Below, one piece after another: positions 33,201 to 42,470 of a stretch of DNA of 64,000 bases. The DNA comes from Sphingobacterium sp. xlx-96 (GTDB taxonomy: Bacteria; Bacteroidota; Bacteroidia; Sphingobacteriales; Sphingobacteriaceae): assembly GCF_011007365.1 (NCBI RefSeq), contig NZ_WFKM01000015.1, positions 62,001 to 126,000 on the forward strand. Reading direction: 5' to 3'. The notes below the pieces were generated by a model, which saw only the letters and a program-made list of their open reading frames with translations, was not told the origin of the DNA and did not search any database. How positions within the stretch are numbered: the first letter of the stretch is position 1; the number at the start of each line of letters is the position of its first letter. Made by a program: the position numbers and the translations under genes.

Positions 33201-33613
33201 AGGGAGTAGCCAATAGGGAAATTATGTTTCCGAATAGAGGAGATCTATGGGACGAACAAGCAGTCTTAAGCATATTCAATGATACCTGGTCTCCAGAGAC
33301 TCCAGATGCTACATACCCACGTGTAGGAGGTATCGGCGCTAGTAGTATCGGTGCCAGTAGACAAGCGTCGTCTTTCTGGATGCTGAATGGCAACTATATG
33401 CGGTTGAAGAATTTAGAACTAGGCTACACACTACAGGAATCATTGATAAAAAGACTCGGTATCAAAGGCTTGCGTCTATATGTATCGGGAAACAATCTAA
33501 TTACCTTTGATAAAGTGGATGTCGCCGATCCAGAAGCCATCAGCGGAAACTACGGGGTCTACCAGTATCCGATCATGAAGAGTATAACGGGTGGACTTTC
33601 TTTTAAATTTTAA
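30221..33613 (+). CDS. SusC-family TonB-dependent receptor with STN domain
   Basis: An 1130-residue outer-membrane receptor. A signal sequence is followed by a short STN domain (residues 38-105, IGQLLNKMEKKFNIKFSYSP), which contacts FecR for signalling. Then come a carboxypeptidase-regulatory domain (GTVTNQVGTPIEGVSVTILG), a plug (IVIRGKSTTNGTSPLYVIDG and SILKDASSAAVYGARAANGV) and the long barrel ending in SITGGLSFKF. It imports an oligosaccharide together with the SusD protein encoded 18 bp downstream. Regulation by the linked FecI/FecR pair is expected. Confidence 0.95.
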   Translation: MIKILNHLAKPAFLWATLGIAIPTHSWAIGINETVVLQSRVSTSSIGQLLNKMEKKFNIKFSYSPDLLKSIALKDTDIEKLSKNELIPFLEKAIAQPVSISKLNEHLYTIAPKDNTPSQIRQQQQQISGTVTNQVGTPIEGVSVTILGKNHSTLTSANGRFLLEGVVLQDKLTFTSLGYERKELTVTSFDDIQIELQSSNVGLDEVVVVGYGNQKKRNVTGSISSISGKDIATFPTSNITNALAGRVNGVFASQRSGAPGSGSDIVIRGKSTTNGTSPLYVIDGIPRTFNDFQALNSEEIETISILKDASSAAVYGARAANGVVLVTTKRGSNQDPVIVYSSFVGKDTYTRVPKRMNAYEHAIYRNRVATFNNLPTTDPSYYTDDEIKYFKDNNTNYDWFEGAWHDPVYTKHDLSINGGSEKINYFSSIGYYYQDGAFNNLNYNRYNLRSNVDAKIAKNLTASLNLDASLQERSRPYWPYDGGDDDRLYDLYRALLNKPSMMPWKIGDKYVRAYQQWNPIALIDNAGFSKWNRNTFNGLLRIDYNIPGVEGLKVNGTMNYRKYYDYNKTLRKKYDVTEFEMTGGHNHIVTDKPLNSLQLGDWDNSTFASFNQNNSYTMNLSVNYDRTFGKHAVTGLLLYEQSEGTTAYLYGFRNKMLSTSIEQLFIGDAAAANKDATGTETETGRLGYVGRLTYGYNNKYLLEANFRYDASLKFAPEGRWGFFPSVAVGWIMSEESFIKDNWQFVDNLKLRLSHGLLGNDGGDQVSEYGYINRFSTTAGAVFGGATSGILPGALPNYAITWEKTRITNAGLDFSFLRGNLSGSLEYFQKHTYDILGTRIASIPNTFGATLPRENYGVVDNYGIEASLRHDRKIGNDFAYFIGGNFSFARNKVKMWDVSPGAFDYQQRVGRPIDFITGYQANGIARTDADLVGLPTYSGFNYSKGDVILLDQNDDGNITSADMVVLSQKSMNPEIIYGINLGAAWKGLDINAFFQGVANREIMFPNRGDLWDEQAVLSIFNDTWSPETPDATYPRVGGIGASSIGASRQASSFWMLNGNYMRLKNLELGYTLQESLIKRLGIKGLRLYVSGNNLITFDKVDVADPEAISGNYGVYQYPIMKSITGGLSFKF

Positions 33614-33631
33614 CGATTAACACGATTAACG

Positions 33632-35323
33632 ATGAAAAGATTTTCAACATTATATAACCTTATTGCTGTAGGTTTGATCACTTTCAGCTCCTGCAGCAAA
33701 GTACTAGATAAAAATGATCTATCCGCAATCAGTGAGCCTTATGTCTGGTCAGATCCAAAATTGGCGACAGCTTTTGCCAACAGTATCTATATGACTATCC
33801 CCGGATGGAACACAGGTCTATTTGACGCAACCGACGAAACTGCCAGGAGGAACCAATGGATTGACGGAACTACCACCATTGACAATGGAGGTCCTGGATA
33901 TTGGCCTTATGCACAAATTAGGAATATGAATATTTTCCTGAAAGAAATCGATGGTCCCCAAAGTACTATAGCGGAAGATATCCGTCAAAAACTACGTGGA
34001 CAGGTCCGCTTTATCCGGGCATATACCTATTTCGAAATGGTAAAACTGTATGGAGGTGTGCCATTAATCACTACAGCTCAGGATCGCAATGACGATCTAT
34101 TGATAGAACGTAGTAGCACAAAAGATTGTTTCGACTTTATCATCAACGAACTAAATCAGGCAATAGAGGAGCTTCCGATTAAATATCCTGCAGCTGAAGA
34201 TCTTGGGAGAATAACGAAAGGTGCGGCATTAGCATTAAAAGGCCGGATCCTCTTGTTTAGAGCCAGTCCTCAATTCAACCCAAGCAATGCTACGATACAT
34301 TGGGAAAATGCCTACCAAGCCAACAAGGATGCGCTTCAGTTTCTAGACGTTAATGGTTACGGACTTACCGCAAAATACAGTAACCAAGAGCTATTCTTAG
34401 CGGAAATGAATAAAGAGGTAATATTTGCGATCCGCTACCTACAACCGGGCCGAACCCAAAATCGGGATGCAGCTGTACGCCCCATCGATTTTACAGCCAA
34501 TGCCACAGGCGCCAATCATCCTATCCAAAAACTGGTGGACGCATTTCCCTTAAAAAGTGGTAAAAAAACACAATGGAATGCAGCTCAACATGCCGGTAAT
34601 GCAACTTTGAGTTGGCAGAATAGAGATGACCGATTCTACACAACCATCGTGTACAACGGCGTAAACTATTTAGGTACAACCATGGCTCTATATGACAATG
34701 CGCAAAATGGGTATGCTTATGGTAAACAAAATGGATCCATAACGGGTTATTATTCGCGCAAGGCTATAGACGAATCGCTCGATATCACAAATTCACAGAT
34801 CTCGGGAACGGATTTTATAGAAATGCGATACGCAGAGGTCTTGATGAATATGGCTGAAGCTGCCATGGAGAGCAATAAGCTAAATGAAGCATTTGACGTA
34901 CTTAAGACCATACGTAAGCGTGCCGGAATCAACGAGACGACACCTGGTGATATTGAACTAGCGGGCAAACTATATGGTTTAGATCCGAATATGGGACAAG
35001 CTGCCATGCGTCAAGCTATACAGGATGAACGCTATATCGAATTCGCATTTGAACAAAAACGTCTTTGGGATCTGAGACGTTGGAAACTGATGGATCAGAT
35101 CATGGTCGGACAGCAAAAGAGATTTGCACTGGTCCTGCACCAGCAAGCAGGAGAACCGGGAGGTTATACTTATACGCTGACAGAAAAAGATTTTTCGCCT
35201 ATGATCTATAATCAAAACATGTATTTCTTGCCTCTTTCTACGGCAACTTTACAGGGCAACTCCAAGCTGCAACAAACGAAAGGATGGGGCAATGGAACAT
35301 TTGATCCATTGGCAGGAATGTAA
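33632..35323 (+). CDS. SusD-family nutrient-binding lipoprotein
   Basis: A 563-residue lipoprotein with signal VGLITFSSCSKVL (lipobox Cys) and the RagB/SusD fold: QKLRGQVRFIRAYTYFEMVK with the TPR-like helices, ALALKGRILLFRASPQFNPS, and a C-terminal domain with ERYIEFAFEQKRLWDLRRWK. It caps the SusC barrel and binds glycan. The specific ligand cannot be read from sequence. Confidence 0.93.
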   Translation: MKRFSTLYNLIAVGLITFSSCSKVLDKNDLSAISEPYVWSDPKLATAFANSIYMTIPGWNTGLFDATDETARRNQWIDGTTTIDNGGPGYWPYAQIRNMNIFLKEIDGPQSTIAEDIRQKLRGQVRFIRAYTYFEMVKLYGGVPLITTAQDRNDDLLIERSSTKDCFDFIINELNQAIEELPIKYPAAEDLGRITKGAALALKGRILLFRASPQFNPSNATIHWENAYQANKDALQFLDVNGYGLTAKYSNQELFLAEMNKEVIFAIRYLQPGRTQNRDAAVRPIDFTANATGANHPIQKLVDAFPLKSGKKTQWNAAQHAGNATLSWQNRDDRFYTTIVYNGVNYLGTTMALYDNAQNGYAYGKQNGSITGYYSRKAIDESLDITNSQISGTDFIEMRYAEVLMNMAEAAMESNKLNEAFDVLKTIRKRAGINETTPGDIELAGKLYGLDPNMGQAAMRQAIQDERYIEFAFEQKRLWDLRRWKLMDQIMVGQQKRFALVLHQQAGEPGGYTYTLTEKDFSPMIYNQNMYFLPLSTATLQGNSKLQQTKGWGNGTFDPLAGM

Positions 35324-35340
35324 CACGCAAACAAATAACC

Positions 35341-37521
35341 ATGATAATAAGACACTTTCAAATTAAATTAATCACGATACTGGGTTGTATACTTTGCTCT
35401 ACAGCGCTATTTGCACAAAGTTATCAAAAAAATGACTGGCAGCTAGCACAGACTGGGAGTCATGTCGCACAGATACAAATCAAAGGTAGCCAAATAATAT
35501 TACAAAATGGGTTGGTACGCAGATCGTTCAACATAGCGCCTAATGCATACTGTTTTGACTACACCAATCTAATCACTGGACAGCAATTACTTCGGGCGGT
35601 ACAGCCCGAAGCTCAAATCCAGCTCAATGGTCACTGGTACAATGTTGGTGGGGCACATGGACAGAAAGAAAAAGCGTACCTCCGTCCGGAATGGATGAAA
35701 GATTTTAAGGCTCATCAGAAAGATTTCAGCTATGTCAAACATGAAATCAGTGACCTATCTCCCCTACTCCCTTGGGATGGTGATCGATGGTGGGCTATGC
35801 GTAAAAATGCAGGAACAGGCAAGGTACTAACACTAACATTCGCTCCTCCCGCAGACGCAAAGCTTACAGCTATAGAATTAAGGGTACACTATGCTATATA
35901 TGATGATCTACCATTGCTTTCCAAATGGGTGACACTGTCTAACAATGGCAAAGAGTCCATACAGATCAACCAGGTGATTCATGAGAAGCTAGCACTCGTA
36001 GAAGAAGAAAGCGCTGTAGTCGGTTCGCTCCAAGACATGCGCAAACAGCAAGGTATTTATATCGAGAGCAATTTTGCTTTTAATAATGCTATGCGCTATC
36101 ACCTTAGTGATCAATCACTGCACTGGAACACTGACTCGACGTATACATCACAGGTCAATTATGCATATACGACACCTGCCATCCTAGAAATATATCCTAA
36201 AAAAGGGGTTGGCATAAAGATCTCCACGGGAGAGAACTTTACATCCATTCGTTCTTGGGAACTCCTTATGGATAGCTATGACCGCGAAAGACGGGGGCTT
36301 GCTATACGCAAAATGTACAGAGCAATCGCACCATGGACGACTGCAAATCCTATTTTCATGCATTTGGTAAGTCGTAACGATGATCAGGTTTATACAGCCA
36401 TAGATCAATGTGCAGCCACGGGATATGAAGCCCTTATTCTAAGTTTTGGAAGTCACGTAAATATGGAAGATACGACCGCACAGAACCTATCCAACTTAAA
36501 GAAAATTGCAGACTATGCCCATAGCAAAAATATTAAGATCGGCACATATTCACTCTTTAGCTCCCGCAAGATCAGTGAAGACGACGACATTATTAATCCA
36601 AAAACAGGTAAGACTGGAGGGACTTTTTTTAACAATGCTCCTTGCTTCGGTTCTCACTGGGGAATTGGCTATGCACAACGCATAAAGACATTTTTTGAAA
36701 AAACAGGGTTTGATATATGGGAAAATGATGGTCCCTTTCCGGGGGATCAGTGCGCCTCGACGTCGCATCCTGGACATCATGGTCTTGAAGACAGCCAATG
36801 GACCCAATTCAACATGCAGAAGGAGCTGTATCACTGGCTCAATGCAAGAGGTGTATACATCAACTCTCCGGATTGGTATTTTCTAGACGGCGCAAATAAA
36901 ACAGGACTTGGCTACCGTGAAGTGAATTTTTCTTTACCTCGTGAGAACCAACGGATATTGAACAGACAAAATATTTACGACGCATTGTGGGAACAAACCC
37001 CGTCAATGGGCTGGGGATTCGTACCGTTAACGGCCTATCAAGGTGGAGGGAAAGAGGCTATCTTAGAACCATTGAACGATCACCTGGAAGATTACAAGCA
37101 ATTAATGATGCAATATTACGGTGCAGGTGTGCAAGCTTGTTATCGAGGACCACGATTATATGATACTGAAGCGACAAAACAAGTGGTTACAGAAGTGATA
37201 AGATGGTACAAGGACCATAGAAGAATATTAAACTCTGATATCATTCACCTAAGACGAGCTGATGGCCGTGATTGGGATGGCTTTTTGCATGTCAACGCGC
37301 TGGAAAAAACACACAAAGCCCTGGGGATGTTATTCAACCCATTAAAAACTCCAATCAGCCGAACTGTGGAGATCCCTTTGTACTACACAGGCCTCACTAA
37401 GGTAGCAACCCTTAAGGTGGATGGAGATAAAGTCGAAAAATTAGAACTGGATCGCTTTTTCAAAGCACAGTACACATTTACTATACCAGCGGAAAGCTAT
37501 ACATGGTTTACTATTGAATAA
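35341..37521 (+). CDS. exported glycoside-hydrolase-like protein
   Basis: A 726-residue protein with a signal peptide (IKLITILGCILCSTALFAQ), 17 bp after susD. An N-terminal beta-sandwich (residues 40-330) precedes a TIM-barrel-like region with ATGYEALILSFGSHVNMEDT and DIWENDGPFPGDQCASTSHP, then a C-terminal beta domain. The barrel resembles clan GH-D (alpha-galactosidase-like) enzymes, and the Asp of NDGPFPGD is a candidate catalytic residue. The exact GH family is not assigned. It is the probable enzyme of this utilisation locus. Confidence 0.65.
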   Translation: MIIRHFQIKLITILGCILCSTALFAQSYQKNDWQLAQTGSHVAQIQIKGSQIILQNGLVRRSFNIAPNAYCFDYTNLITGQQLLRAVQPEAQIQLNGHWYNVGGAHGQKEKAYLRPEWMKDFKAHQKDFSYVKHEISDLSPLLPWDGDRWWAMRKNAGTGKVLTLTFAPPADAKLTAIELRVHYAIYDDLPLLSKWVTLSNNGKESIQINQVIHEKLALVEEESAVVGSLQDMRKQQGIYIESNFAFNNAMRYHLSDQSLHWNTDSTYTSQVNYAYTTPAILEIYPKKGVGIKISTGENFTSIRSWELLMDSYDRERRGLAIRKMYRAIAPWTTANPIFMHLVSRNDDQVYTAIDQCAATGYEALILSFGSHVNMEDTTAQNLSNLKKIADYAHSKNIKIGTYSLFSSRKISEDDDIINPKTGKTGGTFFNNAPCFGSHWGIGYAQRIKTFFEKTGFDIWENDGPFPGDQCASTSHPGHHGLEDSQWTQFNMQKELYHWLNARGVYINSPDWYFLDGANKTGLGYREVNFSLPRENQRILNRQNIYDALWEQTPSMGWGFVPLTAYQGGGKEAILEPLNDHLEDYKQLMMQYYGAGVQACYRGPRLYDTEATKQVVTEVIRWYKDHRRILNSDIIHLRRADGRDWDGFLHVNALEKTHKALGMLFNPLKTPISRTVEIPLYYTGLTKVATLKVDGDKVEKLELDRFFKAQYTFTIPAESYTWFTIE

Positions 37522-37543
37522 CGTATTAAACAGTAAAGATAAT

Positions 37544-37582
37544 AAAAACACCAAGGTCATCAAGTTGGATCTTGGTGTTTTA
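37544..37582. terminator. bidirectional terminator
   Basis: AAAACACCAAG pairs with CTTGGTGTTTT across a 15-nt loop. It lies between the SusCD operon and the converging NlpC/P60 gene. Confidence 0.75.
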
Positions 37583-38143
37583 AACGCTCGGCGTGCCGCA
37601 ACGTTTAAAATATTTATAATACCATACGTCTTTAAGATTGGAGATGACGACACCTTGTTTGGTAGATACATGTACAAATTTTCCATTGTGTAAATAAACG
37701 CCAACATGATCTATATCTCTCCCTCCAAACGAAAAAAACACCAGATCTCCTTCTTTGAGTTGGTCATCATACTTCCGTTTGATATGCTCGGCCATATCCC
37801 GAGATGTGCGCGGTAGATCTTTGCGATATACTTCATTATAGACCATTCCTACAAAAGCTGAACAATCGATGCCTGAACGTGTAAGTCCTCCCATACGATG
37901 TGGGCTGCCCATCCAATCATCAATAAAGGAATAAAGATCTGCATTCATACCCCGAGCATCTGTACCGAGCAGCTCTGCGTAGTAAGCAGTAAGATTACCC
38001 TTATTTTTTTTATTTGTTGGATTGCTAGTCCCTGTTGTCGGTTTATGCTCCTTGCTGTACAAAGTTTTCTTCCTGGCCCCACAGGATGTAAAAATGAGCG
38101 ATACGAGGAGCAGCAATATAAATAAGTGTTTCGTTAGTGTCAT
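37580..38143 (-). CDS. NlpC/P60 (C40) peptidase lipoprotein
   Basis: A 187-residue lipoprotein (LLLLVSLIFTSCGARKK with the lipobox Cys). The C40 domain begins about residue 70: the catalytic Cys is in RSGIDCSAFVGMVYNE and the His in DIDHVGVYLHNGKFVHVS. It should cleave peptide bonds in peptidoglycan stems during growth or remodelling. It stands alone on the minus strand with its own AT-rich upstream region. Confidence 0.92.
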   Translation of the reverse strand: MTLTKHLFILLLLVSLIFTSCGARKKTLYSKEHKPTTGTSNPTNKKNKGNLTAYYAELLGTDARGMNADLYSFIDDWMGSPHRMGGLTRSGIDCSAFVGMVYNEVYRKDLPRTSRDMAEHIKRKYDDQLKEGDLVFFSFGGRDIDHVGVYLHNGKFVHVSTKQGVVISNLKDVWYYKYFKRCGTPSV

Positions 38144-38325
38144 AGTATATCCTCCTATTTACACGAATATAGTCGCTCACAATAATACCATAAAACAGAT
38201 AGTTTTCCACATTTGTGATTTAAACATGACCTATTTCAAACATAACTCAGCGCTCGTCTCATGAACTAGCCAAAATACATCAAATCCTTTTGTACAAACA
38301 ACTGTAATTCCAGAACATTTTACAC

Positions 38326-38333
38326 TAAATTTG
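38326..38333 (+). promoter_or_regulatory. -7 box abutting a start codon
   Basis: TAAATTTG ends 5 bp before the ATG at 38339. Expected transcription start coincides with the start codon, so the message is probably leaderless or nearly so. Confidence 0.5.
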
Positions 38334-38338
38334 TAAAC

Positions 38339-39238
38339 ATGAAAAACGCACTCAACCAGTGGTTATTCGTACCGCTAGGCATCCTATCGTTAAGCTTATA
38401 CACCGGCTGTAACAGCACCCAACCACAGGAGAGCAAAAGTACGCAGGGCCAAGACAGCGTAGCCCAGCCAACGATAGAAAGCACAATGGAAGACACACTC
38501 TCCTATCGTGACGTTGGCTTTGGTCTATTCAATAATTTGCGCAACCAAATTATCTTGATCGATGATGAAGAACGGCCTGCAGACAAAAAGAAACTCAAGC
38601 ATGCTTGGGTCAATGCGCAATCCTATAAATTAGAATTTACTAAAACCCAAAAAGAAGGGAACACGTATAATGGAAGACAAACACCTGATAATTTTGACAA
38701 CATCCCAGGTGCCGTTTTCACACTTACGGAACAGGCAAAACCAGATGAAGCGTATGTCCTACTTTGTAGCGATGTATTTTTGAAAAACAGAAAGCCACTT
38801 ACGATCAAAAACAACTTTGCAGATGCTTCGAGCAGTAGCGTAACCTCCGAGTTGAAAAAAACATACAACAGATCCATAACAAATGCTAAACTGATAGCGA
38901 CGACATCACAAAAGGACAGTGTCTTCTTAATGCAATTAGCCCCCGTTGCAGATAGCCTGACTGTCGTACTCGTAGCCAAAACAAATGCTACATCAACATT
39001 GTTTATTCAGGAATTTAATGCCGAATATAATGAAATGAGTACCTGGCGTGTGGATGATGGAGGCGAATTCCCTATGGAAGATTTCACCATCCTAAATGCT
39101 TTTGAGCACTATGGTAAAATAGAGTTGGCAACCTCATTCCCGGGCGCCGAAGGCGGCAACTTATCATTCATTGCCCCGGACGCTCAAAACAGGTATCAGT
39201 ACATTAAAGAAGCATATGTATATTGGTCTCCATTGTAA
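38339..39238 (+). CDS. lipoprotein of unknown function
   Basis: A 299-residue protein with a lipoprotein signal (VPLGILSLSLYTGCNS), then a Ser/Thr/Gln-rich linker and a soluble domain with alternating beta-type segments (LSYRDVGFGLFNNLRNQIIL, LLCSDVFLKNRKPLTIKNNF). I do not recognise the family. Its promoter lies directly upstream. The sigma-like gene follows 80 bp later and probably has its own promoter. Confidence 0.6.
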   Translation: MKNALNQWLFVPLGILSLSLYTGCNSTQPQESKSTQGQDSVAQPTIESTMEDTLSYRDVGFGLFNNLRNQIILIDDEERPADKKKLKHAWVNAQSYKLEFTKTQKEGNTYNGRQTPDNFDNIPGAVFTLTEQAKPDEAYVLLCSDVFLKNRKPLTIKNNFADASSSSVTSELKKTYNRSITNAKLIATTSQKDSVFLMQLAPVADSLTVVLVAKTNATSTLFIQEFNAEYNEMSTWRVDDGGEFPMEDFTILNAFEHYGKIELATSFPGAEGGNLSFIAPDAQNRYQYIKEAYVYWSPL

Positions 39239-39318
39239 ATAAGATGGGGCAAAAAGCCTAATTTTAACATTAAATAACTGATACTCTGAAAAAAAAGCAC
39301 TAATTTGAGCGCAATTTT

Positions 39319-39891
39319 ATGAAACTGTACAATCCTGCCTTTCCTCCGAACGAAGAAGACACTGTCTTATTGAGACGGTATCTTCAGGCTAATGATATGG
39401 AAGCGTTGGGCATTTTGTACAGCAAGCATGCCGAAATGGTATACTACGTATGCTTACGCTACTTCAAAGACGAGGAAAAAAGCAAAGACAGTGTGATGCA
39501 AATCTTTGAAGAATTGATAACCAAAATTAAAAAACAGGATATTGCAAGTTTTCCGAAATGGCTATATGTGGTAAGCAAAAACTACTGCTTAATGGATCTG
39601 CGATCAAAAAAAGGCAAATTAGAAATTTCTGTGGACGAATTTGTGGAATTTCCCACGAATATGCATCAGGAAGAAAGCTATGCTGAAAAAGAAGGAAGGC
39701 TGTCTTTATTGGAACATTGCATAGAAAAGCTTCCGGAAAAGCAAAAGGTAACCGTGGATCTTTTTTTTATCAACGAGCATTGTTACAAAGAAGTCGCGCA
39801 AATAACAGGGTATAGCATGAATGAAGTGAAAAGCTACATTCAGAACGGAAAAAGAAATTTAAAAAACTGTATGGATAAAACCAATGCGTAA
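39319..39891 (+). CDS. sigma-70-family factor, ECF type
   Basis: The 190-residue protein has sigma-2 (EALGILYSKHAEMVYYVCLR, then EEKSKDSVMQIFEELITKIK) and sigma-4 (EKLPEKQKVTVDLFFINEHC, then YKEVAQITGYSMNEVKSYIQ). It is paired by an 8-bp overlap with a gene whose product looks like an anti-sigma/regulatory membrane protein, so the two should form a signalling module. This type is abundant in Bacteroidota and its signal is unknown. Confidence 0.85.
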   Translation: MKLYNPAFPPNEEDTVLLRRYLQANDMEALGILYSKHAEMVYYVCLRYFKDEEKSKDSVMQIFEELITKIKKQDIASFPKWLYVVSKNYCLMDLRSKKGKLEISVDEFVEFPTNMHQEESYAEKEGRLSLLEHCIEKLPEKQKVTVDLFFINEHCYKEVAQITGYSMNEVKSYIQNGKRNLKNCMDKTNA

Positions 39892-41203
39892 ATTCACTTT
39901 CGATATGGACCAACTACGCAAGTATGTTAATGGCGAATTATCTGCACGAGAAATGCACGAAATAGAACGTGCTGCTCATGAGGATGAGATGCTGATGGAT
40001 ATACTTATGGGAATGGAAATAGAGAAAGAACACGGATCGGATCCTATACTACTACACAGCATCCGCCAACAGATTGATCAGCGCACGCAACAACAAAGTC
40101 TTAAACGCCCCATATGGTACAATCGATATCTCCAGATTGCTGCTTCAATAATATTGCTAGCTACCGTAGGAATTTTGTTCTGGAACCAACAGAACAACAC
40201 CCCTAAAACAGAGCAAGCTATGGCAAGTAAGGCCCCTGAATCAATAAGTGCTCCTACTCAGGCTGACATTCTAGAAGCTACAGCAAATGACAGCACCAAC
40301 CAGGTGTTGTCCCATGTAACACCACAGCCCTCAACAACGCATCCGGAAAACAGACAGAGCGAAGAACAAGCGTCTTCAGGAAATAGATCGCTCACGCCCC
40401 ATGAAAAACATATACTAGCGTATACGCCGGTGGAAAAAAATGTGGAGCTTTCGCAAGATATAGCTGAAACGTTAAACTTAGGACATCCAAAACACGAGAG
40501 TGATGTGATTATGATCAACACAGAAGCTACAGATAAATCAAACTTATTGGCGTCCAACTCTAGAAGGCAGCTTCAGTCTAAAGTCCCTGACGCTCGGGTA
40601 AGTGTTAACCCAAATAATACGCCATCAGCAGCACAGATGAGAGCAAGGCTCAGTAATATGGGCTTAGATCCACAAACCAGCTTTATATTGGGTCAGGTTA
40701 TTGATCAACAATCTAGACAACCCCTGGCTGGAGCTGCTGTAAAAGATCTGCAAAACGACAATGTGGTAGTCACCGATGCAGAGGGGCGTTTTGCGTATGC
40801 TGCAAACAGCAAAAAAAATCTGGAAATCAATGCTAATGGCTACAATGCAAGGGAAATTGCTGCTGAAAGTGGCGAACAAACTATCTTACTATCCCCAAAA
40901 GAAAATAGATCGGAAGAGGTGGATGCCAGTGGTGCAGCAAAAATCAACAAGAGCATACCTTCTGTCGGATGGGAAAAATACCTAGCTTATTTTCATGAAG
41001 AACTTGCAAAACACACTAGTACCAACTACACTTTTAATATCCAAATGGAATTGGATAAGAAGGGTACTCCGATTCGCATCTCTGTATTGAAGTCTTCTGA
41101 CAAAACGTTAAATTCAAAAGTAATCTCATTAGTAGAAAAGGGGCCATCTTGGAAAAGAGGAACCGATTGGAAAAACATTTATCTGCAAATAAAATCTCTA
41201 TAA
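39884..41203 (+). CDS. anti-sigma-like membrane protein with carboxypeptidase-regulatory domain
   Basis: A 439-residue protein overlapping the sigma gene by 8 bp. The N-terminal 70 residues are cytoplasmic and acidic (LSAREMHEIERAAHEDEMLM), resembling an anti-sigma domain. One membrane helix follows at about 82-100 (YLQIAASIILLATVGILFW), then a long Ser/Thr/Gln-rich periplasmic linker. A CarboxypepD_reg-like domain comes next (FILGQVIDQQSRQPLAGAAV) and a C-terminal TonB-like segment (TPIRISVLKSSDKTLNSKVI). It may link envelope state to the sigma factor. Confidence 0.75.
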   Translation: MRKFTFDMDQLRKYVNGELSAREMHEIERAAHEDEMLMDILMGMEIEKEHGSDPILLHSIRQQIDQRTQQQSLKRPIWYNRYLQIAASIILLATVGILFWNQQNNTPKTEQAMASKAPESISAPTQADILEATANDSTNQVLSHVTPQPSTTHPENRQSEEQASSGNRSLTPHEKHILAYTPVEKNVELSQDIAETLNLGHPKHESDVIMINTEATDKSNLLASNSRRQLQSKVPDARVSVNPNNTPSAAQMRARLSNMGLDPQTSFILGQVIDQQSRQPLAGAAVKDLQNDNVVVTDAEGRFAYAANSKKNLEINANGYNAREIAAESGEQTILLSPKENRSEEVDASGAAKINKSIPSVGWEKYLAYFHEELAKHTSTNYTFNIQMELDKKGTPIRISVLKSSDKTLNSKVISLVEKGPSWKRGTDWKNIYLQIKSL

Positions 41204-41274
41204 ATATTTCTCAGAAGTCATTTCGAACGAGAGATAACAAATTGAAATCTATTATTCGAAATGACAATCGATTA

Positions 41275-42153
41275 TTATTGCTGAATCGTACTAAGCCGAA
41301 TCGGCAAGGTGTAAGCAACCCGAACAGGAATACCATTTTGGATACCGGGGCTCCATTTCTTCGCTTTTTTCAACAGTTTTATAGCCTGATCTCCTGTACC
41401 GAATCCCAAATCTCTAATCACCTCAAAGGAACTCAGTCCGCCATCTTTCTCAACGACAAAAGAAACCTGTATCACACCAGCAGCCTCATTGTCTACAGCT
41501 GCCGATGGGAACTGATAATTAACAGCCACCCAATCCACAAACGCTTTCATTCCTCCTGGGGGCATGGGCATTATTTCTACCGATGTAAATGTACCATTCT
41601 TACCACCACCACCTGTCACATCTCCTATAGAACGGCCAACGGAAGCCCCTTCTCGCTTTTCCTTGCCAAACGTCCCCTTAGGAATCAAGGTACCACCTTT
41701 TTCACCCTTAATAGAAATAGCCGCAATCATCTTCTTGGGCGCTAAGGTCTCTAACGTAGCGATCACATCTTCTTTGACAGACGCTGCATCTGTAGGATTT
41801 ATTTCTGTAAACTTTACCAGATCGACAGCTGGTACATCCTGTGATACCTGTTGTACGTCGCCTTCCGGCTCCTTAGGCCTGACAATCTCTTCCTCCAATG
41901 GCAAGGAATCATCAACCTCCACAACAGTCAGGCTCATAGTAGCTGTTGGCTGATTCGACATGTTTTCCGACGTAGGCTCAATGAAAGATAGCCCACACAG
42001 AGCAGCAACTATCAATACAACCCCACCTAATGAAATCTGGATCGCTTTCTCTCCAAAAAGTCTTAACTGATAGGCTCCATAAGCTTTGTTCCGACCAACA
42101 AAAACGACATCCATCCATTCTTTGTTGAAAATAACTGACTCTGAAAATAGCAT
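41275..42153 (-). CDS. tonB: energy transducer TonB
   Basis: The 292-residue protein has the Bacteroidota TonB opening (FVGRNKAYGAYQLRLFGEKA) followed by a membrane helix (IQISLGGVVLIVAALCGLSF). An acidic/Pro-rich periplasmic linker follows, and the C-terminal TonB domain contains FPSAAVDNEAAGVIQVSFVV and FEVIRDLGFGTGDQAIKLLK. It transmits proton-motive force to outer-membrane receptors such as those encoded in this window. It converges with the anti-sigma-like gene. A 37-residue membrane peptide gene lies just upstream on the same strand. Confidence 0.9.
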   Translation of the reverse strand: MLFSESVIFNKEWMDVVFVGRNKAYGAYQLRLFGEKAIQISLGGVVLIVAALCGLSFIEPTSENMSNQPTATMSLTVVEVDDSLPLEEEIVRPKEPEGDVQQVSQDVPAVDLVKFTEINPTDAASVKEDVIATLETLAPKKMIAAISIKGEKGGTLIPKGTFGKEKREGASVGRSIGDVTGGGGKNGTFTSVEIMPMPPGGMKAFVDWVAVNYQFPSAAVDNEAAGVIQVSFVVEKDGGLSSFEVIRDLGFGTGDQAIKLLKKAKKWSPGIQNGIPVRVAYTLPIRLSTIQQ

Positions 42154-42261
42154 AGCAATAAAATTAAAGGTTTATAAAGCTGTTTAATGCTATGATGCCC
42201 CCCTCTCGCTTTTTCCATAAAAAATTTCTCAAGGGTCCTCCCTAAGAGGGAAATCTGTCAA

Positions 42262-42375
42262 TTATTGGACACGCGACATAAACTTGGTATACACTTTAAG
42301 CAATAAAAGAGCTGCTAAAACTAGCCCCACAATACCGGCTATGGCCACCAGTGGCTGATCAAAAAAATCTATCAT
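42262..42375 (-). CDS. 37-residue membrane peptide
   Basis: The ORF encodes IDFFDQPLVAIAGIVGLVLA followed by ALLLLKVYTKFMSRVQ: a single membrane helix with a basic C-terminus. It lies about 110 bp upstream of tonB on the same strand. Length and layout suggest a small subunit of a membrane complex. Not assignable. Confidence 0.5.
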   Translation of the reverse strand: MIDFFDQPLVAIAGIVGLVLAALLLLKVYTKFMSRVQ

Positions 42376-42456
42376 AATAATTAGTTAAAGGTTAGCTAAC
42401 ACCAAGATAACAATAATGTTGCAAGTATATCGTATTTTTTATCATTTATTTTACTT

Positions 42457-42464
42457 TATATTTG
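42457..42464 (+). promoter_or_regulatory. -7 box abutting a start codon
   Basis: TATATTTG lies 6 bp before the ATG at 42471. Transcription is predicted to start at or next to the ATG, giving a leaderless message. Confidence 0.5.
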
Positions 42465-42470
42465 CCAGCG

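Noticed and set aside
34131..34147. 11-nt match to array B spacer 3 inside susD
   Set aside because: Several such short matches are expected by chance; it is mid-gene and not at the seed start.
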